DNA of 64,000 nt from Limonium bicolor (taxonomy: Eukaryota; Streptophyta; Magnoliopsida; Caryophyllales; Plumbaginaceae): NCBI GenBank assembly GCA_023374045.1, contig CM041783.1, forward strand, positions 119,227,503-119,291,502. The letters run 5' to 3'. This document shows positions 36,340-49,138 of the stretch, in pieces. The notes under the pieces are model-generated. The model saw only the letters and a list, made by a program, of their open reading frames with translations, did not search any database and was not told the origin of the DNA. Made by a program: the position numbers and the translations under genes. The stretch's first letter is position 1, and the number at the start of each line of letters is the position of its first letter.

Positions 36340-37330
36340 GTGTTTGGTGTTTGCACTCGTTTCTCACTTACAGTCACAACTTCTCAACCATTGAATTTGA
36401 CATTTGTTGGATTTACGTGTTCAACCTGTTACTTCCACATGATCGGATACACAACTACTAAGTCGGAAGTCTTTTGGGCTTATAGCGTGGCCATGGGTGT
36501 GATGAATGACAATAGGATATAGCGGAATGTTTAGGATATGTGGAGCTTTAAGGGTGACCAAAGCTGCAACTTGCACCGCCTCTTGACTTGTCTTCTTTGC
36601 CTTGAAGTCGTTTGGCTATTCGTGATGACTTTTGCTTATGATCTTGGGACTTGGAGTTTTGATTGTTCCTTGCATCTCTTTCTTTTTTTTTTCCGATTTT
36701 GATTTCTTCGAGGCTTTTCGGTTTTGCCTTTCTTTGAATCTCTCTTCTCCTCCGGGTTCTTGTGTTTCCCGCTTTGAACTTTGAAAGCTGTTTTTGGTGT
36801 TGGTTCATTTGGATCCTGTGTCACTTTGGGACCATTTGCGGGTCGCTCTGTCATGCTGGTAGCGGTTTTGCTTCTCTGGACTTGTGAAGTTGTTGTTCAA
36901 AGAGTCGGGCTCCTTGCTTCCTTTGGTCACCGGGTCGGTTGTTCATCATTGGCTAGCTTGTTTGTGGAGCTTGTAATATTGTAAAAGAGGTCATATATGA
37001 AAAGCTCAGCGGGGGTGCCTATGGTTTAATGTTTGGGTTCATAAGCTTTTGGCTGTGTGGTGCTGTACCTAGGTGCTTCGTCATCCCTAATAGTTGTGTA
37101 TCCGTTCTTTGTTACTTTTCATAGGTTTAAGCGTAAATTTACAAATTATCTCCTTCGATCGGGAGTCATGCCGCTTGCCTTACCTTTGAATGTGACCTCT
37201 CTGGAGCCGTGTAAAAATGACACGCTCTTTCGCTCTTGGTTTTACCGCTCAAGGCACTCTCGCGAACGTTCACTCAGAGACTTGTTTGCGCATTCAAACA
37301 AAAGAAATAAACATTATCGTTCCTAAACTC
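36340..37330 (+). CDS. Antisense ORF zone of element D (decayed)
   Basis: D itself runs on the minus strand, so these plus-strand frames are antisense to it. Three parts recur in E on its antisense strand: 36340-36522 (starts MFGVCT, contains CYFHMIGYTT and KSEVF), 36781-36984 (67 aa, with a hydrophobic stretch MLVAVLLLWT) and 37057-37326 (contains SWFYRSRHSRER). The 67-aa frame has the same length and start in E. Antisense ORFs between the coding region and the 3' LTR are known from Tat-lineage elements; their function is unknown to me. Stops and shifts separate the parts, so D does not encode one continuous protein. The sense strand over 36548-36854 also has a lysine-rich open frame, so coding on this strand is inferred, not shown. 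Confidence 0.4.
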
Positions 37331-37665
37331 AGATTGCCCCCAGTATTGTTGCGGGGTTCCTTGACAACCTTAGAATGCCCAAGTTATTTTGAGGAGGGGT
37401 GATTACATGTGTGAGACGGTGGTGAGTAATGATGGGGTGATTGCTTGTGATTTATTTTATTTTTGTTTTTTGTGTGTTCACATGAACGGAAGTATACTCA
37501 TTAGAACACGAATCAAAGAAGAAATTTTATTGATAATCAAAAGAAGTAACAACGACATTGAGTACCACTAAAAGGGAGAAACAACTAAACTAGCTAAAGA
37601 ACTAAAAGAAAAGACGAAACAAATGCTACGCTAAACAACTGAAGAGAAAGAAATAACAAAGATTC

Positions 37666-38600
37666 CTAGTGGTGCTCAGACATGGGGTTCCCGAAAATAT
37701 TCCCATGCTCCAAGAACTGAAGTCCCTGGTCAAGCAAGTCTTGGATCTTATGCCGTAAGGCCCGGCAATGATCTGTGTTATGGCCAGGTAACTGATGGTG
37801 ATGGCAGAATTGACTAAGATGCCTCCCTAGATGAGCGGTTCCTGGCCGAGGGCCAAGGCTGTAGCAAGTTTTCTTTCTGGAGCTCCTCAAATGCCTGACT
37901 TGGTGTTCGGCCAAAGTCGGTAAACTGTCTTGGCGCAGGGAATCGCCTTGGTCGGGATGACGCTTTGGTTCTCTGCTTTGAAACTGGGATTGCCACGACT
38001 GGCTTTGCCTTGTTGCCCATTCTCCGAGCTTTGAGCTGTCCTACCTGTAACCTGGCACTACAGTTCTGCGGGCACATGGGACTCTCGCCTAGGGCGGGTG
38101 TCGGTATTCCTAACTTAGTGCAAGATCTCGAGGAAGGAAAATTTAAAATGATCTCCTTGGGGGTTTCTTCTGGTCGTCTGCTCGCCCTCTCTCGAGTTCT
38201 GCAGCCATTTCGTTGGTATCCCTTGTGAACCTTGGGCCGTAATAGAAACTGACTTCAGTACAGTTGTGAAGAAAGCTAAGAAGCCTATTCACTAGTTCAT
38301 TTGGACTTGACGTCCGGCTTCAAGGGAAAGGGTCTTCGTTTTTAATTCTTCAATTGCTGCGCGATGTAGTTCGACTCCATGGCATCCCCTGACAGCACCA
38401 TGTCTCCGTTCCATAGCACCATCATGGCCTCTAGTTCAGCTCGACCATTCTCTCTTGTATTAGCGGCCCCAGAAAGCCCGCATCCCGAGAGTTGATCCTG
38501 TTTCTCAACTCTTCTACGGCTTCCTCCATGGCTTTTAGCCTAAGCTCTATCTCTGCCATTCTATCCTCCGTTGTAACTGGCCTTCCTTTTCCCTCCATGC
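37666..38600 (-). pseudogene. gag: Element D gag-like gene, frameshifted
   Basis: From 38600 leftwards there is a coiled-coil-like start (contains MAEIELRLKAMEEAVEEL), then broken frames, then a segment with FTDFGRTPSQAFEELQ (about 37930), then a zinc-binding segment CHHHQLPGHNTDHCRALR (about 37800) and IQDLLDQGLQF. Order and sequence match the E gene at 48491-49138. The zinc motif resembles the gag C-terminus of Ogre/Tat elements. No capsid domain and no pol are visible. At least two frameshifts are needed to join the parts. Confidence 0.65.
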
Positions 38601-39613
38601 TTGTGATGACAGCTTACCTGTTTCAAAATACTATCTGTCAGGAAATAAAAGAGGAACGGACTGAAGTTCTGGGCCAAGAAGGAGTACTTGGTAAGATGGC
38701 GTTCTAATTTAGAGCTTGTTTGAGTCAAGTAATTCTGATTAGGCCTAAAAGATGACACCTAAACCTAGAAAATTGGGCCAAAGCCCGAGTTAAAAGCTTT
38801 CTACACCAGAATGGGCCTTGAAACGAAGAGGCCTGATGGAATTCGTGGAATGCTTTAGGTGGATTTTTTTCATGGGCCTAGAACTAAATCGATAATTCAA
38901 GTTGGGCCGAAAGAGAAATCACCTAAGTCTAGGCTTTTGGGCCAAAGCCAAACGACTCTCAAATTAAACTAAACGGGGCCCTGGGCCGCAAACACATGGT
39001 GCTGCCGATTCGGGTTGGGCTAGGTTGACGTAGGAGAAGTTCCTATCAATCTCTAGGCTGGGATGGGCCGATCATACAAGCAGACAAGGCCCACACAAAT
39101 TCAACATGTCCTCACTTGACGGTTAAATCAATTGGGTATGGATCGATCCGGAGAGGTGCTTGGGGCTTGGGCCCAGGTCACCACAAAGGAATAGGGCTTG
39201 CACGCTATTCTCTTTGGGCTTCCCCACTTTTTTCACATCACTATTAAGTGTGCGTCTACGGCCGGGTCTTTGAATGACCAAACATTGGGCTTGGTAAGGA
39301 CACTGCCAGGAAAACGCTTGGGGCTAAAGCCCAGGTATTAAGGGATGTGGTTAGACGACCCCTCCTCTTTTCCCCCGCTTATTCACATCACCTAAAGGTG
39401 TGAGTCCCTGACAGGGGACCCTCAAACGGGTCCCGGGGTGAGATCGGTTTATGTGGACCCTCGCTCTCATATGATGCAAAAGTACAGAAAATTTAATTGC
39501 GCACAAAAGTAAACAAACAATGTAATAAAGCCATATAAGCATTTTCAAGTTAAGCCCTCTTTCTTAAAATTAAACAAGTTAAAATTAAGAATTTATCCCC
39601 AGCAAGTCGCCAG
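38601..39613 (-). other. Element D leader and primer-binding site
   Basis: 39596-39613 is the reverse complement of a PBS close to TGGCGACTTGCTGGGGA, four to five bases inside the LTR; this type (tRNA-Arg in published Ogre elements) supports the Ogre/Tat assignment. 38601-39595 is a long leader with many GGGCC(C/T) words; I see no gene in it. Confidence 0.75.
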
Positions 39614-39617
39614 TCTG

Positions 39618-41394
39618 TGAGCCTCGATTTTAAACCCTATCCTATGTTGATTAAAGCTGATAGGATCTAAACGGGTTTGGTCCACTTATAGCCTAAGATT
39701 AATAACTATGTCATATAACAATAATTATTAAACCTAAGCTAGCTCACTGGAACCTATTATGAGTCGCCACCTAATTTTAACCTAGATCAAATTAGGAAAG
39801 GAGAGTTCGGGTTCGGGGCTTGATATTCGACTTAATTAGGGTTCAATTACTTTCATTACCCTTCCTAGGTCGTTTTTCCTCTACTCAGTTTATTCACGAC
39901 TTTTACGAGTCGTTTTAACCTAAGTGCGCGAGCTTCTTTTTTTGTGTTTTTAGCATTTTTTGACAGAAAATAAAAGTGAAAAGTGAAATTACCTAAACTA
40001 GGGTTTCGGGGGCAGAAATAGGTCGAATTTTGATTCTGTCCGTGGCCACGGACCTAATGTCCGAACCCTCGGACCCCAGTTAACCTAATTACGCAGAAAA
40101 GTCGAAGTTAAAGGAAAACAAAAAATTTCAAAGTCCGGGGCCACGGACAGGCTGTCCGTGGGCCCGGACATTATTAGAAAAACCTAAGTTTTTAAAATTT
40201 AAAATCCCGCCGCCGTCCGGGGTGTCCGTGGTCTCGGACAACGCGTCCGAGGTCCCGGACCATGGGTCCGAGGTCACGGACCGCCCACGGACAGGGGTTT
40301 TCAGAAGGTTCCCGAGGGTGTTTTGAGCTCAAATTTTATGGGTGTGAAGCCTGAAAGATTTACAAGACGTTAGTGATTGAAAGTTTTCAATTTGAATTCG
40401 AATTAAGCACGAAACTTAGCAACAAGTTATCTGACAGAGACTCAAATAAACAGCAATACAGAAGCCTACGAAGGTTAGTTGAGTTGAGTTCAAATTTCGA
40501 GGCAAGACAGATAATACCGTGGAGAATTAGGGAAACTGAGTTCCTACCTGTTTTACCTCCGGATTCACAACGTTTCTTCACACCGGGATTCGTTGAGCGC
40601 TCCGTTGATGGCAAACCCGAAAGGACTTCGAACCAAGCTTCTGGTTGTTGGTTGTTCTTGCTGTTCTTCACGTGTTGGTGTGTTTTTTTGTGAGGTTTTT
40701 AATGGTTATTGGTGCTTTGGGATTGGAAAACGTGTTTAGATGATGATTTCGGGGGATTTTCAGTATGATTTGGGTGGCCGGGTGTTTGGAAAACGTGAGA
40801 GAGAGAGAGGAAGCCGTGTTTTCTCTGACTCTCTAGGGTTCTTGAGCATATGAAGTTCTCCTTTTATCCAAAACCTATCCCCTTATATAGACTTTCTTAA
40901 AGATAAAGAGAATCTAGTAAAAGTAAGATTTTTCGATATTTTAAACTAAGTAACTTCCCAAAGGAATTTTGCTATGAAATTTTAACCACATGTCAAGAAT
41001 GGATATTATGAATTTTCTGAGGTGGAAACGAATTTTTAAATGCTGGAGCATTTTTAAATTGAATTTCTCGTCAGATTCAGTCAGAAATTGCTAGAAAATT
41101 ATTGGAAATTCGAAAAATCAAAATTCCAACGCCATTATGCTTAAAATGTCATCCTCTATCATGGGTTAAAATATCAAAGCATTTCAAGCTGATTTGGGCA
41201 CCCTTTGGAGGAGAGAGAAAGCCTATAGGAGAACTCAGAAGCCTTAAAAATTACGAAAACGCCCCTGACAATGACGAAACTGCTCCTCAGGCCCTGGAAC
41301 ACGCCGATCGGGCCGGAGTCTCTTACTGTTTGATGGAGATGGCTCTCACAACCTCGTAGACCTCAGCCAGGGGGTCAAAATTTTGGGTATAACA
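39618..41394 (-). mobile_element. Element D: 5' LTR
   Basis: Near-identical to 32832-34601, mostly differing by indels. It ends GGGTATAACA at 41394, then the GGGGG duplication and the remainder of C's PPT. A GTCCG/CGGAC cluster is at 40035-40300. Confidence 0.9.
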
Positions 41395-41405
41395 GGGGGG
41401 TAGAC
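41395..41405 (+). other. Right half of element C PPT
   Basis: GGGGGGTAGAC immediately before the C 3' LTR start; its left half is CTTAAGGGGGG at 32821-32831. D lies between them. Confidence 0.85.
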
Positions 41406-44400
41406 TGAAATACCTAAAAATTTAAGCGCTATTTTAAAAATATAATAGCTATATTAAGGTATAAGTAATCAAGCAAGTAATAATAACTGCGAACAAACGA
41501 ATAGTTTATTATTACCGTACTTATGTGCATACGGATATATATGTAAATGTACATAACGTTACAAGATTATAACGTTGTACATGTAACCAAAACGCGACAA
41601 ATAAAATAGTCGTAGATATATATGTATAACATACAACTAGTAACGCTACATATTAATATAGTCACTTATATACAATAAATAGGCTTAATAGAGCTGAAAA
41701 AAAAAGAGCACATCTCTCTAGCCGGGATTCGAAACCAAGACCTCTCGTACCTATCCCGAACCTTAACGCTTGAGCTGTACTCAAATTCAGTAACCCATAC
41801 CAGCTTAATTAGACTAGTATCATGAATACCTCTGTAGGTACAAAAAAAACAACAAGAAGTAAACCGTAGAACTGATTGCAGTATCAATGGTGACAAGAAT
41901 CTCGATTCAGATTCTGGAAATCCATGCCACACTGAACATCACCCTCTACCACTCCTTAAGTTACGACTCCCTCAATCACCCTCGTGCCATCGCCTAAATC
42001 ACACACAAAGGAGACCAGAACACCAATAGCAGTGCCTCGATATGCCCGACAATCTGAAGCGCAAGTGAGCTGCTTTGATTCCTGTTAAAAGCACTCCAGT
42101 GTCCAACACGAACATCAGAGCCCGTGTCTATTATCAAGCTCCTACGCACCAATGTGCCCACTTGCCTAACTTCCACAAAATTCTCTCAATGGGTGTCTGT
42201 AACAGCAACTTCAAGTTGGTCAAACTATGCCACTAGGTCGTCTTCTGGTAGAGGAAAATCAGACAAAGAGACCGCCCCCTAACTTTTCTATTATGCCCAT
42301 ACCTTCTGGAACGCAGAGCCATAAACACCTTAGATTGGGTTTTTGATACAAATAAAATAACCAGGAACAAACTGCTGCATCAGACTCAATGTTTCAACTT
42401 CCACCGATTCCTTACAAACAAATGAAGACTTCTGTCCACTAACAACTGACTAGCCACGTGCACTCCAGCTCTTCCAACTCCACCCTCTAATTAATAGTCT
42501 TGCCTAGCCTTTCTCCTCCTTCCCTACATGCGGTGCCAGTAACAACTCGAGAAGCCCTGCTATCCCTATGCGTGAAGGGTAAGCTCAAGCCTTCATGGCA
42601 CTCGTAAACACCTCCTATCTTGTTTTTTTCAGTCCTCTCCTTCTCCTGTTTTATGCTCGAAAGTTTCCCTGCAGCTAGGTGATTTCCCCTTCTAATCTGT
42701 GCATGAGACTGTCTGGGAATCTGACTCGTGAGGAGTACATCAACTCCACGAACAGCAGGCCATTACAGTTTCAAAAAGAAACTTAACAAGGTAAATCCCA
42801 ACAAGTTCCTCCAAGAACTGTTCTATCGGTCCTCTATGTCTTGTAACACTGAACTCGTTTACTTCCTTTTTCCCTGTGTGCACGTGTACACCCTATTGTT
42901 CCCTACATGAAGAACCTGAAGACCCTTGAACAAGTGCCAGCCAACCCCTTACGTGAAACACAAACATCAGGTGAAGCCTTGAGCAGTTCCTTCTTTCTCC
43001 ATTTGTTTCAGTCATGGCTGTCTCTGGATTGCCAAGTCTAACTCTTGGGTAGTTGTGATCAGTGAATGTTGAGCAACCAGGTATTGGAAGCTTACCTTGA
43101 GCCAAGGAATTTCCAGGAAGAACCAACCCCAAAACAAAGTAAACAACTCAAGGTATTAAACTGTCCAAAGGTTATGTACAGATTTTCTTTTTAGAAAAGA
43201 ATTTGAATCTCTTCGGCATGATAAAATTCAGTGGGATGTCCCACCTTGTCGTGAATCTGTTTTGAGTTTAAGACTATGATAAACACTTAATCATGTAGTA
43301 ACCAACCTAAGAGTGAGGAGAAAACTGTCAACCTACTGAAACAGAACTAAAACACAGGAAAAAAAATGCAAAAGTTGCATATCAGTTTTGGATCTTTGGT
43401 GTTCTGTACAGATACGTCCAGTGGGGCATTCTGGGTTGCCTTGGGTTGTCTTAAAACTAACAAAGTATTAAACCTTATAGCTAAGTAGACAGATGGTTAG
43501 GAGCAAGAAACTAGAAAACCAAACTGTAAGCCAGACAGAAAAAGCCTGTCAGGTTCATGGTTCGATTTATTTTGGTTTCAGGGTATGAATTTTTTCAGGA
43601 ATGTTACCCATGTAGTTCTGACCTGTTATGGGTTTAAATACCTTGAATAAACATTAACTAAGCGGGCAAGGAAATTTAGAAGGAGTTAGAGTTAGGATAG
43701 ATGAAGAACAGGAAGGATACCGTGGGAAAGAAATGTAACAGAATCAGAGGAGGATTAAGGTGTAATAGTTTCATGTTCCCTTTTCTGCGTGCATCAGTTT
43801 TGTTTAAGGAAATATCCAGTAAAGCTATCAGTGTGTCTTAGTAACTGTAAACCCAGGATCACCTAAACATCTAGACAACAATAAGAACCAACTAGTACTT
43901 AAGTACTGAAGTCAAAAGAAGAAGAAAAGAAAACGGGTGTAAGAAAGAACTCAAAATCTGAAATTTATACTTCTGTGTAATCGGTTTCCAGAAGCTTTGT
44001 AGATGCTGAATTGACAAGTTGAGTATCCTAAGAACTCTGTAACACATTACATTAAGGGTAATAAGCTGGGAAGAAGTTCAGGAACCAGGTGACACGATAA
44101 AAAGGGAATCTGTCAATTCCACATTTCTGTTTTCTGTAACAGCCTAGTCCAGTTCTGTGTGGAGAGTTTCTGAGAAATGTCCTGAATGATTGAGGTTTTG
44201 TTGTGAGGATAACCTAGGGTAGACAACTAGCTGATTGAGTAATAAATTCGGAGGAAGAAAGAGGTTAAGTGAGAGATCACAGGAAGATAAACAAAAGAAT
44301 AATGAAACACCAGTTTTTGGGATGCAGTTTAAGTTTCAGTTTCTTATCAGATCAGGCTCTGGTTATTTCTATATCTGTAATAGAGCTATTTTGGGTTTTG

Positions 44401-45285
44401 TTTGGGTTTAAAAGCGTGATGGGATACTTAAACAACTGGATAAATCATGGTGAAGAATTGAGTATCAAAACGTAAGTTAAACAGAAAATAAAATGGAAGA
44501 GAAAGTCCAACTGATGCAGTTTCTGATTCTGCAAGTTTTCGATTCAGTAACACAATTTCAGTGGCATCAGTAGATTGCTTGAGCTACTATTGAGTCTAAA
44601 AATGTCGATACATCATTAGTTAAGTAGGTAATGAGAATGGGGAGAGTATAGCTCAGTAAGAAAGCAGACAGAGGTAAGAATAGGGGTACACACCAGTTCT
44701 GAATTCCAGTTGCAGTTTCAGAAACTTCAGTTTCTGCATAACCAAGTTTCAGAGAGCATAAAGGGATGGCTATGGGTAGTTCAAGGACTTAAAACCTAGC
44801 TAAACACTTATTTAAGTTTGTGAGCACATCGATAAGGAAGGAAAAACCAACTGTAACCAACTGTGAATGAAACAGAAGGAAGACACAAAAAAAAGAGTTC
44901 TTATCAGTTTTGGGAATAGCCTTAAATATCAGTTTCGGGTTTTCTGTATAACTGAATTTCAGAGAATGTAAAGGGTGTTTTGACTTGATAATAAGTTTCA
45001 ACCCTAGCTGAGACACTAAAACAGGATTGTAAGCGACTAGGAAAGAATCAAACAGAATACAAAAACAGAAAAGCAACAATAAGACAATAACCACAACAGT
45101 TTCTGATATCTGCTTCTATAGGTTTTTGTACTTCAGTTGAGGGATACAGCAGTGATGTGGTCGAGTTGTTTGGGTTACTTTAAATTCGAAACATGGGTGG
45201 AACTCTGGACTAAACCAGTAAGTGTTTAGACCTAGGTAGAAAGACAGATCATATCAAGCAAAAACAAAAAAAACAGAAGAGAACC
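41406..45285 (+). mobile_element. Element C: 3' LTR, truncated
   Basis: Copy of 20728-24640, starting TGAAATACC. It contains the tRNA-like segment (41695-41790, minus strand). At 45285 the match stops at CAGAAGAGAACC, where the E LTR begins. The missing 2.4 kb is not found elsewhere in the window. Confidence 0.9.
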
Positions 45286-47290
45286 TGTTATACCCAAAAT
45301 TTCAACCCCCCCGGAGTAGTCTCTAAGGCATACGTGTTACAAAGGGCAAAGTGGTCAAAATGCACCAGTAGGATTTTCCAAGGACATTCTCGGGATTTTC
45401 TATTTTTCATATGACTTGTTCATTATCTCCAAACACTTCCAAACATCATGGTCATTATGAAAGGTATTTCATGATTCTCTGATAATATTTATTCTGGAAA
45501 TTTAGCTTTTAATTCATATTATAAGCTAATTTCTTTAATAATTAACACATGAAATAGCCTCAAAATAGAAATTAAAAGTTTCCAAAATTAAAATAAAAGT
45601 GTCACATGGTTACCATGACTACATACAGTCATAAACCTGAATTATTTTATTGGGAACCTTATCCCAAAATTTAAAAGAGAAATTCAATCATTTTTGCAAT
45701 TTTCTCTCTCCTCTGGAAAATACCGAAATGAAAACAAAATGTCATGAAATTTTAACACAAGATAGAGGATGATTTTAGAGACTAATGCCGTTGGAATTTC
45801 GTTATTTCGACTTTCCAATAATTAGTGAATTATGGGAGATTCCATATTGTGCGATTTTTATCTAATCGACTATTTATCAAATAATCCGATTCCAACTCTC
45901 AAAATTCCTAAAAATCATTATTACTTCAGTTAAATTTTCATATTTTTCGGCTTTCAACACATTCTAAAAAATCAGATTCCTTAGAGCACAAAATCAAGTC
46001 TTTTAGATAAAATCTTGCTCTATCAATTTGACCATGCTCTTTCTATAAAAGGCCCCCAAGAACGACCTAGGGCAGAGTGAGATCATCCCCATAGTCAGAA
46101 AACAGCAACCTCCACTTCCTCCCACGTTTTCAACACCCCAACACCGAAACTCTGCCGAAATCACCCCAAATCACCAAAAACACATTCGTTCTTCTCCCAT
46201 TGATTCCAAGCACAAAACACACAAATACAGAACAAACGTGGCTTAATACACAAAGAAAAGGGTCAGAAGCTTGGGTCAAAGTCGAACCGGATCGGCCACC
46301 AACGAGGCTTTCAGAGATTCCCGACGTGAAGGAACAACAAGTTTTCGAAATCAAAACAGGGTAAAAACCAAATTCTCTAACCCTTCTGGTCTAAATACAC
46401 TTCTGGTTGAAATTGCTAACCGAATTGACTTTTCTTTGCTTCTGAATTAAGGTTTGTTTGTGTTTCTGTCCACTAACTTGCTCAATAAGTTTCGTCCTTA
46501 ATTCGTAGTCAAATTGAAAACTTTTGATCACTAACATGTTTAGAATCTTTCAGGCTACGTACCCATAAATTTTGAGCCAAAAACACAGCCGGTAACAGCC
46601 TTAACGCCGCCGTCCGAGGTCGGTCCGCACCCACGGACGCTATGTCCGGGGTCCCGGACGCTCTGTCCGAAAGCCGGACGCCCCCGGACGGTGGCGGGAT
46701 ATTTTTATTTTCAAAAGTTAGGGTTTTATAAAACATGTCCGGGCCCACGGACGTCCTGTCCGTGGCCCCGGACTTTTCAAAATCTCGTTTCTGTTTAAAT
46801 TTGACTTTTTTTTGTGTAATTAGGTTAACTAGGGTCCGTGGGTTCGGACATTAGGTCCGTGGCCACGGACGGAATAAATTTGACAATTCTGCCTCAGAAA
46901 CCCTAGCTTAGGTAACTTTCAATTTCACTTTAATTTTCTGTCAAAAAACGTTAAAAAATAAAAAAAAACAGAAGCGCGCACCTAGGTAAAAACGACTCGT
47001 AATAAGCCGTAAATAAACTAAGTAGAGGAAAAACGACCTAGGAAGGGTAATGAAAGTAATTGAACCCTAATTAAGTCGAATATCAAGCCCCCGAACCCGA
47101 ACTCTCCTTTCCTAATTTATCTAGGTTAAAATTAGGTGGCGACTCATAATAGGTTCCAGTGAGCTAGCTTAGGTTTTAATAATTATTGTTATATGACATA
47201 GTTATTAATCTTAGGTTATAAGTGGACCTAAAACCCGTTAGATCCTAATCAACTTAATCAACATAGGATAGGGTTTAAAATCGAGGCTCA
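45286..47290 (+). mobile_element. Element E: 5' LTR (Ogre/Tat-like)
   Basis: Starts TGTTATACCCAAAATTTC and ends AAAATCGAGGCTCA before a PBS. Its right part aligns with the other D/E LTRs; its left kilobase differs clearly from the E 3' LTR. A GTCCG/CGGAC cluster is at 46605-46880. Confidence 0.9.
46605..46880. repeat. GTCCG/CGGAC palindrome cluster, E 5' LTR
   Basis: Groups near 46613-46690, 46737-46772 and 46832-46871, for example GTCCGGGCCCACGGAC and GTCCGTGGCCACGGAC. The groups are about 80-120 bp apart. Confidence 0.85.
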
Positions 47291-48490
47291 CAGACTGGCG
47301 ACTCTGCTGGGGACAACTTCTTAATTTTAACTTGTTTTAATTTTAAGAAAGAGGGCTTAACTCGAAAATGTTTATTTATGGCTTTATTACTTTGTTTGTT
47401 TACTTTCGTGCGCACTTTAATTTCTGCACCTTGCATCATATGAGAGCGAGGGTCCACACAAACCGATTTCACCCCGGGACCCGTTTGAGGGTCCCCTGTC
47501 AGGGACTCACACCTTTTAGGTGATGTGAATAAGCGGGGAAAAGAGGAGGGTGTCGTCTAACCACACCCCTTAATACCTGGGCTTTAGCCCCAAGCGTTTT
47601 CCTGGCAGTGCCTTACCTAGCCCTTGTTTGGTCAGTCAAAGACCCGACCGTAGACGCACACCTTCAGGTGATGTGAAAAGAGTGGGGAAGCCCAAAGAGA
47701 ATAGCGTGCAAGCCCTATTCCTTTGTGGTGACCTGGGCCCAAGCCCCAAGCACCTCTCCGGATCGATCCATACCCGTTGATTTTAAATCTAGTAGGACAT
47801 GTTGAATTTGTGTGGGCCTTGTTTGCTTGTATGATCGGCCCACTACCCAGCCTAGAGATTGATAGGAACTTCTCCTGCATCAACCTAGCCCAGCACGAAT
47901 TGGCAGCTCTATTTGTTTGCGGCCCAGAGGCCCTGTGTGGTCTAACATGTGAGTCGTTCGGGCTTCGGCCCAAAAGCCTAGACTTAGGTGATTTCTCTTC
48001 TGGCCCAATTTGAATTATCCAATTACTTATAGGCCCATAAAAAAGAAATTCACCTGAACTTTAAATTACTCACAAGTCCTTCGCAACCATCTTCTCTGGC
48101 CCAAAGAAAGTTAGGCCCATCTGTGATTTAGGGACCATTCCAGCCCATGTGCCTCACTTCAGGCCCAAACACATTCCGGCCCAAGGGCTCATTCTGGTCT
48201 AGGTAGACTTCTTATCATGACCCTAACCCAAAACCCTAGGTCTAGGTGTCACCTCGCAGGCCCAATCAAAGCCATCTGTTTAGATTTCAGTCCAAATTCC
48301 AGTTCACAGTCTGAAAGATACTCCAGCTCAAACACCTCACTTTCTGGGTATCCTGGCCCACTTGCTTTCAGCCTAAGTCTGTTTCGATCTATCTTGTGAA
48401 GCGTCATGTTTCAGCCCACTTCCTTTTGTTAGCTAATAATGGACACCTTGGACACAGGTAGACTCAGGTCCTAAGTGCGGTCCAATCGAC
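47291..48490 (+). other. Element E PBS and leader
   Basis: The PBS TGGCGACTCTGCTGGGGA is at 47296-47313. The remaining leader aligns with D's leader and is rich in GGCCCA words, especially 47800-48420. No gene is seen. Confidence 0.8.
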
Positions 48491-49138
48491 ATGGAAGCCC
48501 AGCTCGCAATTTTGGAACAAAAGCACATGGCCACCATTGAAGCCATGGAACAGAGGCATAGTGCTGCCATGGACGCCGTGGAATCTAACTACGTTGCTGT
48601 TATCAAAGAGTTGAAAGAAAAGGCTCTTTCCCTCGAGTCCGAACGTCAAGCTCGGGATGAGTTAGTGGACAGGCTTCTCAACACCCTTTATGACTGCATT
48701 GAAGTTGGCTCTGTTAGGGTCCGAGGATCGAAGGGGAATGTCAAAGAAATTGCTACGGAACTCAGGAAAGTGATTAGGCAACCGGGAGCAGCAACTTGCA
48801 TCCAAAGCTGCACTCGCAAGAGAACCAGGCGACATGAGGAAGTCAGTGATCAACAGTCAAGAGGACCTGGTTGGAGCATTGGGACAGTAGAACCACCCCG
48901 ACGGAATTCTCGACAGAGAGAGTTTACAGACATCGGTCGAACACCAAGACAAGCACTTGAAGAGCTTCGAGGAAGATATCCGATGCAACCGCTCACCCTA
49001 AGGCCAGGAACTACTCATTTGGGGAAGGATCTTAATCAATTTTGTCACTTCCACCAGCTGCCCGGTCACGACACTGACCACTGCAGGGCCCTACAACACA
49101 GAATCCAGGATCTAATTGACCAAGGGCTCCAATTCTAA
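48491..49138 (+). CDS. gag: Element E gag-like protein: coiled coil plus zinc motif
   Basis: A 215-residue open frame. Residues 1-80 are charged and heptad-like (EAQLAILEQKH, ELKEKALSLESERQ), predicted as a coiled coil. Residues about 137-155 hold EFTDIGRTPRQALEELRG. The C-terminus has CHFHQLPGHDTDHCRALQ then IQDLIDQGLQF, like the zinc-binding end of Ogre/Tat Gag, which packages element RNA. The usual capsid domain is absent, so the protein is short for the family. D has the same order, broken by shifts. The ATG at 48491 is the first in frame. The stop falls where D continues LEHG, so a one-base loss may have ended it early. No pol follows. Confidence 0.6.
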   Translation: MEAQLAILEQKHMATIEAMEQRHSAAMDAVESNYVAVIKELKEKALSLESERQARDELVDRLLNTLYDCIEVGSVRVRGSKGNVKEIATELRKVIRQPGAATCIQSCTRKRTRRHEEVSDQQSRGPGWSIGTVEPPRRNSRQREFTDIGRTPRQALEELRGRYPMQPLTLRPGTTHLGKDLNQFCHFHQLPGHDTDHCRALQHRIQDLIDQGLQF

